64,000 bases of DNA from Streptomyces sp. NBC_00234 (GCF_036195325.1 NZ_CP108101.1:868001-932000); one strand, 5' to 3'; shown: positions 17,363-26,218, counted from the stretch's first letter. Translations and numbers: made by a program. The notes: generated from the letters alone by a model not told the origin.

Positions 17363-18816
17363 ACCCGGCTCCGTCCGCGCTGAACGGTCGCACTCGAGAA
17401 GACGCCGCATGCGCGTCCCAGGAACCAGTACAAGGCCGCGGAGCCGAGAACACCGACGGGTATCGCGAGGTTGAGTCCGCCCATAGCGGAGGCGAGCGGC
17501 CCGTCCCAGGAGGTCGAACCGGCACACAGTGTCGCGGCGGTGGCGCCGGCCAGGGTGGCCAGTGCACCGGCCCAGTTGACGCCCGCGCGGTACCAGAAGG
17601 GGCTGGTGCGGCTCTCGTCGTGGAGCTGCTCGCCGTCGTAGCGGTTGCGTCGGAGGATGACGTCGGTGGCGTAGACGGCCATGCATGGGCCGGTGATCAC
17701 CACGACCAGCTCCGTCATGGTGTTGACCGAGGTGAGGAAGTCGAAGACCAGGAGAGCGAAGAGGGTCATGGTGGTGCCGATGACACCGATGACCAGCACG
17801 GCGATCGTCCGGGGCAGTCGTACACCGATGGACTGCATCGAGAGGCCGGAACTGTAGGCGGTGATGCCGTTGTTCGCCACGGTGTTCACCACCACGGCGG
17901 TGACGAAGGCGGGAACGAACCAAGGCGGCATGATGCTCTCCAGTGCGGCCTGCGGGTCGCTCATGTCGAGCGTGGTCGCCGCGAGGGCACCGATCGCCGT
18001 GAAGACGACGCTCGGCAGGAAGGCGCCGAACGCGGTCCACAGCGCGATGGCACGTCCACTGGTCTGCCGCGGCAGGTAGCGGGCGAGGTCGGGGCTGTTG
18101 GAGTACGACAGGGGCGCGGAGGCGACGATGGTGAGGCCGGATGCCAGGGCGACGGCGTGTTCGAGCCCGGTGAGCGGTTCGGCAGGCGTGTAGGACCAGT
18201 CCGTGTGCCCGAGGACCATCACGCTCAGGGCAAGGAACACCAGGGTGAGGAAGATGGTCAGCGCGCCGTACAGACGGACGATCGTCGCGTGCCCGTAGAT
18301 GGCGATGAGGATGGTGACGCCCGCGATCAGACAGACCACCGCGGCATCCAGGGACGCGGACTGCGGTACGCCCAGCTGGGCCGTCATGCCGAGGCCGGCC
18401 AGGGAGGCCGCCGACCAGTTCAGTGCCAGGTAGAGCGCGGCGATGAGCCAGCCGGTGAGCGCGACGACGATCTTGTTCCCGACCACGCCGTACATGGCCC
18501 GGGAGATCACGGAACCGGAGGTGCCCGCGGCGGGGCCGCTGACGGCGATGAAGCCGGTCAGAAGCCAGAAGAGGTTCCCGGCGACGATGACGGCCATCGC
18601 CTCGGCCAAGGGCAGCCCCATCAGGATGAGGGTTCCGCCGACCACGAAGCTCAGGTAACTCACGTTCGGCGCAGCCCAGATGGAGAACAGCTCACGGGCT
18701 GTGCCGTGCCGCTCCGAGTCGGGCACGACGTCGATGCCCCGGCTCTCGAGCGAGCCCGCTCGGTCACGTCCGGGAGCGGTTACGGCCGTGACTGGGCCTT
18801 CCGGAGAACGCTGCAT
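17359..18816 (-). CDS. NCS1-family purine/cytosine permease-like transporter
   Basis: 485 residues with about 12 hydrophobic helices and NCS1 features, including FSIWAAPNVSYLSFVVGGTL near TM1, the GTSGSVISRAMYGVVGNKIV loop and SPDLARYLPR. Members import nucleobases, hydantoins, allantoin or related heterocycles with Na+ or H+. The ATG at 18816 has AAGGAA about 7 nt upstream. It is the first gene of a three-gene operon in which each junction is a 4-bp stop/start overlap. The operon is divergent from a TetR gene with two palindromes in the intergenic region. The substrate is probably an amide or cyclic nitrogen compound, judged by the amidohydrolase and C45 enzymes downstream. Confidence 0.88.
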   Translation of the reverse strand: MQRSPEGPVTAVTAPGRDRAGSLESRGIDVVPDSERHGTARELFSIWAAPNVSYLSFVVGGTLILMGLPLAEAMAVIVAGNLFWLLTGFIAVSGPAAGTSGSVISRAMYGVVGNKIVVALTGWLIAALYLALNWSAASLAGLGMTAQLGVPQSASLDAAVVCLIAGVTILIAIYGHATIVRLYGALTIFLTLVFLALSVMVLGHTDWSYTPAEPLTGLEHAVALASGLTIVASAPLSYSNSPDLARYLPRQTSGRAIALWTAFGAFLPSVVFTAIGALAATTLDMSDPQAALESIMPPWFVPAFVTAVVVNTVANNGITAYSSGLSMQSIGVRLPRTIAVLVIGVIGTTMTLFALLVFDFLTSVNTMTELVVVITGPCMAVYATDVILRRNRYDGEQLHDESRTSPFWYRAGVNWAGALATLAGATAATLCAGSTSWDGPLASAMGGLNLAIPVGVLGSAALYWFLGRACGVFSSATVQRGRSRV

Positions 18817-18889
18817 GGGAGGTTCCTTCGACGAGACGAAACGACGGCACTGTCCTCGCCGCCGAGGGTGCGGCCAGAGGCGACCACGT

Positions 18890-18935
18890 CTTATTGGTGG
18901 AGACACCAATAAGCTATTGGTGCGTTATCCAATAG
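18890..18935. promoter_or_regulatory. Two adjacent palindromic operators for the divergent TetR regulator
   Basis: CTTATTGGTG-GAGA-CACCAATAAG at 18890-18913 is a perfect 10-bp inverted repeat. It is followed without a gap by CTATTGG-N8-CCAATAG at 18914-18935, a perfect 7-bp inverted repeat sharing the ATTGG core. They lie between the NCS1 permease start (18816) and the TetR start, and the second almost touches the TetR start codon. Both genes are probably repressed from here. Confidence 0.75.
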
Positions 18936-18945
18936 GGTGATGTGC

Positions 18946-19578
18946 ATGACGTCAACCCCCAGGCCGGCGCGGACCCGCAAGACTGCGGAGGAGCGGCGGA
19001 CCGAGATCCTGCAGACCGCTGCCCGTCTCGCACTGGAACGGGGCATCGAGCGCGTGACGATGCAGCTCGTCGCCGACGAGCTAGGGGTACGACCAGGTCT
19101 GATCAGCCACTACTTTCCGACGATCGACGACCTGCTGTGCGAGGCCTTCGCCCGAGCGGTCACAGGCGAACGCGACGCCCTGCTGCCGTCGACGGAGGCC
19201 GGCCTACCGCCGACGCGCCGGCTGAGCCTCCTGCTGAACCGCCTCGGGAGCGAGGACTTCGTCGCTCTCGGCAGGCTGTGGCTCAACGCCCGCCACCTTT
19301 CCCGCTACCGCCCCAACCTGCGGCGCACCGTTGCCGAGCAGGAGGCGATCATGCGTGACACCCTCACCGCCGTGATCGAGGACGGCGTACGAAGTGGCGA
19401 CTTCGCCCCCAGCGACGCCCTGGAAGCCTGCGTGATCATCCTCGTGACGATCGACGGCCTCGGCAGCTACGCGAACGACGACCTGGGATTCACCCACCCC
19501 GCACTCGACACGATCGTGTTCACCACGGCCGAGCGCGAACTCGGCCTCCCCCCTGGCGCCTTGAGCGACAGCGACTGA
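18946..19578 (+). CDS. TetR-family transcriptional regulator
   Basis: 210 residues. The N-terminal helix-turn-helix is RTEILQTAARLALERGIERVTMQLVADELGVRPGLISHYFPTIDDLL and the C-terminal half is a typical helical ligand domain resembling the BetI/AcrR group. Three starts are possible: GTG 18937, ATG 18940 and ATG 18946. None has a Shine-Dalgarno sequence; TAGGGT at 18933-18938, 7 nt before ATG 18946, could be the -10 box of a leaderless message. I chose 18946. It is divergent from the permease operon and the intergenic region has two strong palindromes, so it is likely the local repressor. Confidence 0.88.
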   Translation: MTSTPRPARTRKTAEERRTEILQTAARLALERGIERVTMQLVADELGVRPGLISHYFPTIDDLLCEAFARAVTGERDALLPSTEAGLPPTRRLSLLLNRLGSEDFVALGRLWLNARHLSRYRPNLRRTVAEQEAIMRDTLTAVIEDGVRSGDFAPSDALEACVIILVTIDGLGSYANDDLGFTHPALDTIVFTTAERELGLPPGALSDSD

Positions 19579-19628
19579 CCTCCGCCTACGGGCGTCGCGC
19601 CGTGACGGGGCGCCGCCCAGGGAACCGA

Positions 19629-20552
19629 TCAGCCGGGCAGCGCTCTCCTGGGATCGGCCGGAGCCATGTCCCGTGCGATCTCGCGTGCTGTGCGAGCGAA
19701 GAGTTCCGTCGCACGGTTGCCGCCGTCGGACCGCCACATCAGGCTGTATCCGAGGGGCTTGTCTCCTGCCACCGGGACGTAGGAGATGCCGGGACGGCCG
19801 TGGTAGAGGGCGATGTGGGCCCCTGCCAGGAGGGCCCCCTTGCCACCGGCGACGAGCGTCAGTGCCTCCTGGAAGTTGGTGACGGACGGGCCCTGCTCGA
19901 TCGGCCTGCCGCTGGGGGTGCGCGTCGGCAGCTGATGATCCAGCCAGTACTCCGGGATGTCTCCCGCGATCGTCAGCAACGGAACACCGGTCAGGTCTTC
20001 GAGCGTCACCGCGTCCCGTCCGGCCAGGGGGTGCCCGGCGGCGACCGCCAGCACCCTGTCCTCGGCCAGAAGCGTCGGTCCGCGGGTCAAGTCGTCCTCC
20101 TGGACCGGGAAATCCGTCAGCTGGAGGTCGAAGTCGCCCTTCCGCAGCATTCCGTACGGGTCGGAGAGCGGCACCTCGCAGACCTCGACGGTGAGTTCGG
20201 GATGGCTGACGCGCAGCTTCTCGGTCGCCTTCATCACCATCTCTCCGGCCAGGGGTGTCGAGAAGCCGACGTGCAGGACCCCCTCGATGCCGCGTGCAGA
20301 CGTGACGGCTCGTGCCAGGGCGTTCTCGATGCCGCGGTAGTGGGGTTCGAGGTCGTCACGGAGGCGGCTGCCCAGGGCGGTGAGGGCCACGCTGCGGCTC
20401 GTGCGCGTGAACAGCGGCGCTCCGACGCGGCGCTCCAGCTTCTGGACGAGCTGGCTCACCCGGGCGCGGGAGAGGCGCAGGCGGGTGGCGGTCCGGCCGA
20501 AGTGCAGTTCTTCGGCGAGTACGAGAAAGCATTCGAGTTCGCTCTGGTCCAC
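19629..20552 (-). CDS. LysR-family transcriptional regulator
   Basis: 307 residues from the GTG at 20552. The winged helix begins at once with DQSELECFLVLAEELHFGRTATRLRLSRARVSQLVQKLERRVGAPLF, followed by a LysR substrate-binding domain. A GGAG site lies 8 nt before this GTG. The alternative ATG at 20615 adds 21 residues that family members lack and has only a weak ribosome-binding site. The gene is divergent from an MFS exporter and a PNPOx-like gene, and probably regulates them. Its apparent 1,039-codon reading upstream is the shadow of those plus-strand genes. Confidence 0.88.
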   Translation of the reverse strand: MDQSELECFLVLAEELHFGRTATRLRLSRARVSQLVQKLERRVGAPLFTRTSRSVALTALGSRLRDDLEPHYRGIENALARAVTSARGIEGVLHVGFSTPLAGEMVMKATEKLRVSHPELTVEVCEVPLSDPYGMLRKGDFDLQLTDFPVQEDDLTRGPTLLAEDRVLAVAAGHPLAGRDAVTLEDLTGVPLLTIAGDIPEYWLDHQLPTRTPSGRPIEQGPSVTNFQEALTLVAGGKGALLAGAHIALYHGRPGISYVPVAGDKPLGYSLMWRSDGGNRATELFARTAREIARDMAPADPRRALPG

Positions 20553-20693
20553 GTACGTCTCCGGATCGCGTGGGACATGGATCGGTAAGCCTGGCTTTCC
20601 GAACGTTGCGATCATCGCTGTTGTTCCCGTCCGAGACGTAGCGAAAGCTTGAGGCATCACCAACACCGTCCACTCCGGAAGGAGTTCATCGTC

Positions 20694-22145
20694 ATGAGTG
20701 TCTTGAGTACGTCGAACGGGATGAGCGCGAGCAAGTGGGGCGTCCTGCTCGTGCTGTGCGGCGCGATCTTCCTCGAAGGTATCGATGTCGCCATGCTCAA
20801 CGTGGCGCTGCCGGCGATCCGGGCCGACCTCGGCCTCTCCACCGGTGAGCTGCAGTGGGTCATGAGCGCATACGTCCTCGGTTACGGCGGCTTCATGCTC
20901 CTCGGCGGACGCGCGGCCGATCTGTTCGGACGCCGCCGGATGTTCCTCCTCTGGCTCACCGTCTTCCTGCTGTTCTCCGGGCTCGGCGGATTCGCCACCG
21001 AGGGGTGGATGCTGATCGTCGCGCGATTCGTCACGGGCGTCGCCGCGGCCTTCATGACCCCTGCGGGTCTTTCCATCATCACCACCGGCTTCGCCGAGGG
21101 CCCGGAACGGAACAAGGCCCTCCTCATCTACTCGGGCACCGCTGCGGGAGGGTTCACGATCGGGCTGGTCGCCGGTGGGCTGCTCACCGCCGTCGGCTGG
21201 CGGTGGGTCTTCTTCGCCCCGGTCGTCCTCTCCTTCCTCATCCTCGTCGCGGCTCTCGCCTTCGTCCCCACGTCGGAACGCCCGGACAGAACGGGTAAGC
21301 GCGTCGACGCCGCCGGTGCGCTCACCGTCACCTCGGCCCTCGTGCTGATCGTGCTGGGTATCGAGCGTGCGGCCCACGCCGGTTTCGCGGCCAGCGCCGG
21401 CACCTTGCTCGCCGGGCTGGCGTTCCTCGCGGCCTTCCTCCTCATCGAACGGCGCTCCGCCGAGCCGCTGGTCCGCCTGGGCATCTTCCGCAACGGCTCC
21501 CTGGTGCGGGCGAACCTCTCGGCGATGCTGTTCGCCGCCGGGTTCTTCGGCTTCCAGTTCCTGGTCGTGCTGTACCTCCAGGAACTGCGCGACTGGTCGA
21601 CACTGCAGACGAGCTTCGCGATGCTGGTCATCGGGGTCGACGCGATTCTCTCGCCGACCCTCACCCCACGGCTGGTCAACCGCTTCGGCAACGCCAAGGT
21701 GATCTTCGGGGGGCTCCTGCTGGCGGTGCTCTCCTACGGGCTGTTCCTCCCCCTGGGCGCGGACTGGAGCTACGCGGCGATGTTCCCGAGCCTGATCGTC
21801 CTCGGCCTCGCGTTCTCCCTGGCGTACGGCCCGCTCACCATCGTGGCCACGGAAGGGATCGCCGAGGAGGAGCAGGGGCTCGCGGGCGGACTCCTCTACA
21901 CCGCCTTCCAGTTCGGCGCCGCCCTCGGGCTCTCCGCGGTCACCGCGGTCAGCGTGGCGGCCACGCACGCGGAGACTCCCGCCGCACTGCTGGACGGCTA
22001 CCGGGCCGGCCTGCTCGTCCCGTTCGTGGCGGCGATCCTCGCAGCTGCCGTCAGCGCGTTCGGTCTCCGCACCCGGCGGGGCACTGGGCCGGCCCCCTCG
22101 ATGGGCGCAGCCGCTGAACGTACCGACGTCCCCGTCTCCCGCTGA
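20694..22145 (+). CDS. MFS transporter, DHA2 (14-TM) drug:proton antiporter type
   Basis: 483 residues with about 14 hydrophobic segments. It has the DHA2 signature of TM1 (FLEGIDVAMLNVALPAI), motif A GGRAADLFGRRRMF and ARFVTGVAAAFMTPAGLSII in TM4-5. Such proteins export drugs, dyes or endogenous metabolites using the proton gradient. The ATG at 20694 has GGAAGGAG 8 nt upstream. It is 18 bp ahead of the PNPOx gene and divergent from the LysR gene, suggesting an inducible efflux plus detoxification pair. Confidence 0.9.
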   Translation: MSVLSTSNGMSASKWGVLLVLCGAIFLEGIDVAMLNVALPAIRADLGLSTGELQWVMSAYVLGYGGFMLLGGRAADLFGRRRMFLLWLTVFLLFSGLGGFATEGWMLIVARFVTGVAAAFMTPAGLSIITTGFAEGPERNKALLIYSGTAAGGFTIGLVAGGLLTAVGWRWVFFAPVVLSFLILVAALAFVPTSERPDRTGKRVDAAGALTVTSALVLIVLGIERAAHAGFAASAGTLLAGLAFLAAFLLIERRSAEPLVRLGIFRNGSLVRANLSAMLFAAGFFGFQFLVVLYLQELRDWSTLQTSFAMLVIGVDAILSPTLTPRLVNRFGNAKVIFGGLLLAVLSYGLFLPLGADWSYAAMFPSLIVLGLAFSLAYGPLTIVATEGIAEEEQGLAGGLLYTAFQFGAALGLSAVTAVSVAATHAETPAALLDGYRAGLLVPFVAAILAAAVSAFGLRTRRGTGPAPSMGAAAERTDVPVSR

Positions 22146-22163
22146 TCCTGAAAGGACCGACTC

Positions 22164-22706
22164 ATGACCACCACCGTCAGCGAGTTCTCCGAGATCCAGG
22201 ACTCCTTCCTCGACTACGTCCGCGACATCAAGTACGCGACCATGATCACCGTCGACCGTCGGAACCGCCCGCGCGCCCGTGTGCTGCTGCCCGTGTGGGA
22301 GATCGTCGACGGCGGGCCGGTCGGCTGGCTCGCGGCGTACCGGACCCCGGTCAAAAGCGCGCACCTCGCGGGCAACCCCCACACGACGTACTCGTACTGG
22401 AATCCCCGCCAGAACGCGGTCTTCGTGGACAGCGTCTCCACCTGGGCCGACGACGAGGAATCCAGACGTCACGCGTGGGACCTGTACAAGCGGGGCGGTC
22501 CGCCGGGGGTGGGCTACGACCCGGTCCACTACTGGCGTGGCGGTCCCGACGATCCCGGCTACCACGTCCTGCGGATCGATCCCTGGCGCATACAGCTCGT
22601 CCGCGGGTCCGATCTGCGCAGCACGCTGTGGCGGGGGCAGGACCCGGCCCCGGGGGTCACCTCGTCCGCCGCCCCGGGGGACCCGGACGAGGCCGCCACC
22701 AGCTGA
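22164..22706 (+). CDS. Pyridoxamine 5'-phosphate oxidase (PNPOx)-like flavin-binding protein
   Basis: 180 residues of the split beta-barrel flavin/F420-binding fold: DYVRDIKYATMITVDRRNRPRARVLLPVWE at the N-terminus and HVLRIDPWRIQL near the C-terminus. Members reduce or oxidise small molecules with FMN or F420, and this subgroup is uncharacterised. AAAGGA precedes the ATG. It is the second gene of the exporter operon and is followed by a strong hairpin terminator, so the operon ends here. Confidence 0.78.
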   Translation: MTTTVSEFSEIQDSFLDYVRDIKYATMITVDRRNRPRARVLLPVWEIVDGGPVGWLAAYRTPVKSAHLAGNPHTTYSYWNPRQNAVFVDSVSTWADDEESRRHAWDLYKRGGPPGVGYDPVHYWRGGPDDPGYHVLRIDPWRIQLVRGSDLRSTLWRGQDPAPGVTSSAAPGDPDEAATS

Positions 22707-22713
22707 ATCCTCA

Positions 22714-22760
22714 TGAGAGGGACGGATGCCCCGCTCCGACGGGGGCATCCGTCCCTCTCA
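22714..22760 (+). terminator. Perfect 19-bp hairpin terminator after the MFS-PNPOx operon
   Basis: TGAGAGGGACGGATGCCCC at 22714-22732 pairs perfectly with 22742-22760 across a 9-nt loop. It lies 8 nt after the PNPOx stop and 71 nt before the stop of the convergent FG-GAP gene. No U-tract follows, which is usual for streptomycete terminators. Confidence 0.85.
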
Positions 22761-22831
22761 CGCGTCGTTCCCGCTCCGGCGGGCGAGGGCCGGTGGTGTC
22801 ACGGCCGTGATCACCGTCCCTGCGGCTCCCG

Positions 22832-24334
22832 CTACTCGTCGATCGCCGCCCCGAACTGCGCATCGGCCGCCGGCGCCCCGAGACGTGCCCCGTCGTAGCT
22901 CCACGTGCCCCTGGCGACCAGCCCCGTCGACGACGCAGGAACGACCCATACGAAACCGTCGTTGGTGTTCTCGCCCGGGGCCGCCGCCAGCAGGCCGAAC
23001 AGGCCGTCCTTGTCGGCGTCGATCAGCCGGACCTGGCCACCCCAGCGGTCCGAGGTCTCGGCGACGCCGGGGATGTCGGCGAGGTTCTGGTCGAAGCTCT
23101 TCACGCCGACGTCGGTGAGGCCGAAGGGCGCGCCCCGCATTACCCACACCCCGCCCGCGTCGGCCACGGTGCCGATGTCCTCGCCGGGAGCGCCGACCGC
23201 GAGGTCCGGCAGGCCGTCGCCGTCGGTGTCGCCGGCCGACAGCTCGGCGCCCCACTGGTCTCCCGCCTCGGCGACACCGGGAACGCCGGGAGAGTCCTGG
23301 GTCCACGTCTGCACCTCCTCCGGTTCGAGGCCGGACAGGTCGCCCCGGCCCAGATAGACGGAGATGCCGCCGCCCAGCGGCGAGCCCACACCTGTGTCGC
23401 CGATGACGAGGTCGTCCTGGCCGGTGCCGTCCCAGTCACCGGAGACGATGGCCGGCCCGCCCCCGAACGTGCCGCCGTCACCGAGGTCGGCGATGTCCTG
23501 GGCGCCGTGCAGCACCTGCACCGAGCCGATGCCCGGCTGATCACCGGTGGTGACCCCGGAGATCGCCAAGTCGGCCCAGGAGTCCTCGTTGTAGTTGCCG
23601 TGGCTGAGGTTGCGGAACTCGAAGCCGGTGTCCAGCGGTGCGAAGTCCCGTGCCCGAACGCTGCGGTCCGACACCTGCAGCCGCTGCGCCGTCGCGCCGG
23701 GCGGGGCGGTGAAGAACAGCAGCGCGTCGTCCGCCAGTACGGCGATCGAGTCGCGCGGATGGGCGTTCGGATCGGCCGGGTCCGGGGCGAAGTACCGGGC
23801 CGCTTCGATCCCCCGCCCGAAGTTCGCGCCCGCCCGCAGCTCGTCGGGGTCCTGCAGCCAGGTGCTGTCGGCCCCGTGCAGCCCGGTCGGGGAGCCCCAG
23901 AAGACGGTCGCACCGCCCGCGTCGGACAGTCCCCCCAGGTCCTCGCCGGGAACGCCGACGATCACGTCGTCGTACCCGTCGTTGTCCAGGTCCCCGGAGG
24001 CTGTGGCGCGCCCGAAGCCGTCGCCGGCCTCGGCGCCGCCGGGTACGCCGGAGGAGTTCTGGTGCAGGACGGTCCGCTTCGTGGTGCTCAGACCGTTCGC
24101 CGAGCTGTACTGCACGCTGATGTATCCGGCACCCTTGACGCCGCTGATCGCCGCCCCCGGGGCGCCGATCAGCACGTCGTCGAAGCCGTTGCCGTCGTAG
24201 TCGCAATTGCGCTGCTGCCAGCCGATGGACGGGAAGGGCACCGCGGCGTGTGCGGCGGGGGCCTCGAAGACGGCGCCGCCACCGAGGGTGAGGAGTGCCG
24301 CGGCCGTAAGGGCCGCGCTTTTGATGTGACGCAC
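22832..24334 (-). CDS. Secreted FG-GAP / integrin-alpha-like repeat protein
   Basis: 500 residues. A signal peptide is clear: basic RHIK, a hydrophobic stretch AALTAAALLTLGGGAVF and an APAAHA-A cleavage site near residue 30. The mature part has about six to seven FG-GAP repeats, each with DxDxDGxxDxxxG calcium-binding loops and GAPGED turns, predicting a seven-bladed beta-propeller outside the cell. The GTG at 24334 has GGAGG 5 nt upstream. Streptomyces secrete many such proteins of unknown ligand; no enzymatic domain is attached. It is a single gene converging on the operon terminator at 22714-22760. Confidence 0.9.
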   Translation of the reverse strand: MRHIKSAALTAAALLTLGGGAVFEAPAAHAAVPFPSIGWQQRNCDYDGNGFDDVLIGAPGAAISGVKGAGYISVQYSSANGLSTTKRTVLHQNSSGVPGGAEAGDGFGRATASGDLDNDGYDDVIVGVPGEDLGGLSDAGGATVFWGSPTGLHGADSTWLQDPDELRAGANFGRGIEAARYFAPDPADPNAHPRDSIAVLADDALLFFTAPPGATAQRLQVSDRSVRARDFAPLDTGFEFRNLSHGNYNEDSWADLAISGVTTGDQPGIGSVQVLHGAQDIADLGDGGTFGGGPAIVSGDWDGTGQDDLVIGDTGVGSPLGGGISVYLGRGDLSGLEPEEVQTWTQDSPGVPGVAEAGDQWGAELSAGDTDGDGLPDLAVGAPGEDIGTVADAGGVWVMRGAPFGLTDVGVKSFDQNLADIPGVAETSDRWGGQVRLIDADKDGLFGLLAAAPGENTNDGFVWVVPASSTGLVARGTWSYDGARLGAPAADAQFGAAIDE

Positions 24335-24661
24335 AAGAACCTCCGTGGTCTCCTGGGTTGCCAACGGCGTCCCTGCTCAGCCGCGGTGACGGTGCCTGGG
24401 AGGCAGCGGAGGTGCGCGGTCGGTTCCCCGGGCGGGACGCCGGAGCACCGACCGGTGCAGGGAGGGAAGTGCCGGGCAACGCTGCCGCGCCCATCGCCGA
24501 ACGGCGTGGAATCGCGTGCGGCGTCCCCCGTCGGGTACTGCCGTGAGGGCAATGCCGTATTGCACTCACCCAGAAGACATCCCAGGTTCGTCCAGGGTTG
24601 TACGCATCGCCTGACGATCGCCCGATTCGGTGCGGTCCCGGGGAGGCGTGCGTGGACGAAC
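24335..24661. other. 327-bp intergenic region, no gene seen
   Basis: Lies upstream of the FG-GAP gene start and downstream of the DHFR-like gene stop on the same strand. It must hold the FG-GAP gene promoter. No open frame with convincing codon pattern, hairpin or repeat stands out. Confidence 0.5.
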
Positions 24662-25240
24662 TCAGACGTGCAGGGTGGGCCGGTAGACGAGCTCCTGGAT
24701 GTCGCCGTCGAGCGTCCGGTGCTCGATCAGCTCGAGGTCGAAGTCGGCCCCACCCCGGAAGACCGGGTCCAGCCCGGTCCGACCGGTGATCACGGGGAAG
24801 AGCGTCACCTGGACGCGGTCGACCAGACCGGCGGCCATCAACGCCCGGTTCATCGACAGGCTGCCGTGCGAGCGCAACGGCACCTCGGACTCCTCCTTGA
24901 GGCGAGCGACGACGTCGACGGCATCGCCGCTTTCGACGTGCGCATCCGGCCAGTCGAGAGGCCCTTCCAGCGTGGTCGACACCACCGTTGCCGGCAGGCC
25001 CCTCATCTGCGTGACCCATGGGTCACGCACCTCGGACTCCTCGGTGCTCGCGGCCAGCATCCGCGCGAACAGCCGATAGGTGTTGGCTCCGAAGACCATC
25101 CGCTGCTCCTCGCCGTACAGGGCGAGGCGGTGGTCGAGAAGCTCGGGGCCCTGCTTGCCCCAGTAGCCGGTCCAGTTGCCGCCGGCGGCGCCGAAGCCGT
25201 CGAGGCTGGAAAAGACGTCGAATGTATAGCTGACGGTCAT
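24662..25240 (-). CDS. Dihydrofolate reductase-like (RibD C-terminal domain) protein
   Basis: 192 residues of the RibD_C/DHFR fold: TVSYTFDVFSSLDGFGAAGGNWTGYWGKQGPEL at the N-terminus, MVFGANTYRLFARML and SHGSLSMNRALMAAGLVDRVQVTLFPVITGRTG. This group is common in actinobacteria as stand-alone NADPH-dependent reductases of unknown substrate and is not the essential folate enzyme. The ATG at 25240 has GAGGAG 6 nt upstream. It stands alone with long intergenic stretches either side. Confidence 0.85.
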   Translation of the reverse strand: MTVSYTFDVFSSLDGFGAAGGNWTGYWGKQGPELLDHRLALYGEEQRMVFGANTYRLFARMLAASTEESEVRDPWVTQMRGLPATVVSTTLEGPLDWPDAHVESGDAVDVVARLKEESEVPLRSHGSLSMNRALMAAGLVDRVQVTLFPVITGRTGLDPVFRGGADFDLELIEHRTLDGDIQELVYRPTLHV

Positions 25241-25580
25241 GATGCTCTCCTCATGTGCGGCACATCGTGCGTCGGGGATACGGGGCCGGCGACCACAGCG
25301 CGACTCCGCGGGGGTTCAGGGCGGATTCGGTCGTCGGACACGGGCTGCCGATGCTGGCACGAGTGAGGGTGTGCGAGTCGCGATTCGGCGCCGTTTTGGC
25401 CCGACTGCTCCCGTTTCACCCCACGTCGCAGGACCGTGCGCCGGGTGATGTCTTCTTATCGGCGTACACGCGCGTCCGCTCAGGACGGTGCAAGCGAACG
25501 CGCTCGGCCCCATGACCGGGTAAGGGTGCTCGGGGTAATCGGGAGGCGATACGGCTGCGGGATGCGGACCACTTCGACGG
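25241..25580. other. 340-bp intergenic region, no gene seen
   Basis: Divergent promoter space between the DHFR-like gene and the hypothetical gene at 25581. I could not support a further gene, a strong palindrome or a repeat in it. Confidence 0.45.
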
Positions 25581-26093
25581 GTGATCGTGATGCGGCCCGT
25601 CCTGGAGATGTACGCGCTCGACGGCTTCGACCTCTGGTCTGTCGCCGAGATCAAAGCATTCGACTTCCTTCCTCTCAGTGGCGAGCTCTCACTCTCCGAG
25701 GTCGGAACGGCGGTAATGGGCGTCACCTTCCTGCCCGGTTGTCGCGACGGCCTGGAGGACCGGCGCGACTGTGACAAGCTCGGCATGGACGGAACCCTCC
25801 TCGGATTCGGCCACGCCCCCGTGTCGCCGCTTGCGGAGCGATTCGGCGAGACCGTCCGGCTCACCGTCAACGCCGAGCCGGGCGACAGTCCGGCGATCGA
25901 ACTGCGCGTGTCCGAGCTCCGCGACCTGCTCACCGGTACCGAGCGCGACCTGGCCGACTTCCTCGCGCCGGCGGCCGACTGGCCCTCCGCCACGAGGGCG
26001 AGCCCCTGGACCGTCATCGTATGCAACGCGGTGAACACGTTCGTGTTTACCTGCCTGGGACTGGGCACTTCGACGTCCAGGTGCGGGCGTTGA
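25581..26093 (+). CDS. Hypothetical protein
   Basis: 170 residues, no recognised domain. It starts with MIVMRPVLEMYALDGFDLWSVAEIKAFDFLPLSGELSLSEVGTAVMG and has a GFGHAPVSPLAERFGETVRLTV segment. Third codon positions are GC-rich over most of the frame, arguing for a real gene. The last 25 residues read as mixed hydrophobic/serine and could mark a shifted or altered end. GTG 25581 and ATG 25590 are possible starts; neither has a good ribosome-binding site. A hairpin terminator follows 47 bp after the stop. I cannot assign a function. Confidence 0.5.
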   Translation: MIVMRPVLEMYALDGFDLWSVAEIKAFDFLPLSGELSLSEVGTAVMGVTFLPGCRDGLEDRRDCDKLGMDGTLLGFGHAPVSPLAERFGETVRLTVNAEPGDSPAIELRVSELRDLLTGTERDLADFLAPAADWPSATRASPWTVIVCNAVNTFVFTCLGLGTSTSRCGR

Positions 26094-26139
26094 GAAGCCG
26101 TGCGCTTTCCGTTCGGTGGTTGATCAGTCGAGCGGAAAT

Positions 26140-26166
26140 GCCCCCGCTGTTAACGGGGGCTTTAAC
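26140..26166 (+). terminator. Rho-independent-like terminator
   Basis: GCCCCCG-CTGTTAA-CGGGGGC at 26140-26160 forms a perfect 7-bp GC stem with a 7-nt loop and is followed by TTTAACGTT. It probably ends transcription of the hypothetical gene at 25581. Confidence 0.75.
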
Positions 26167-26218
26167 GTTGCCTTGGCGGGCCGGGCCAACAAAAGCAGCG
26201 TAAAACGGATAACCCCAA

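Noticed and set aside
18937..18945. GTG 18937 or ATG 18940 as the TetR start
   Set aside because: Possible, but ATG 18946 fits the -10-like TAGGGT spacing better and does not overlap the operator; the choice is not certain.
20616..22748. Long upstream extension (to 1,039 codons) of the LysR frame
   Set aside because: The extension is antisense to the MFS and PNPOx-like genes; the real LysR protein begins at GTG 20552 with a normal helix-turn-helix.
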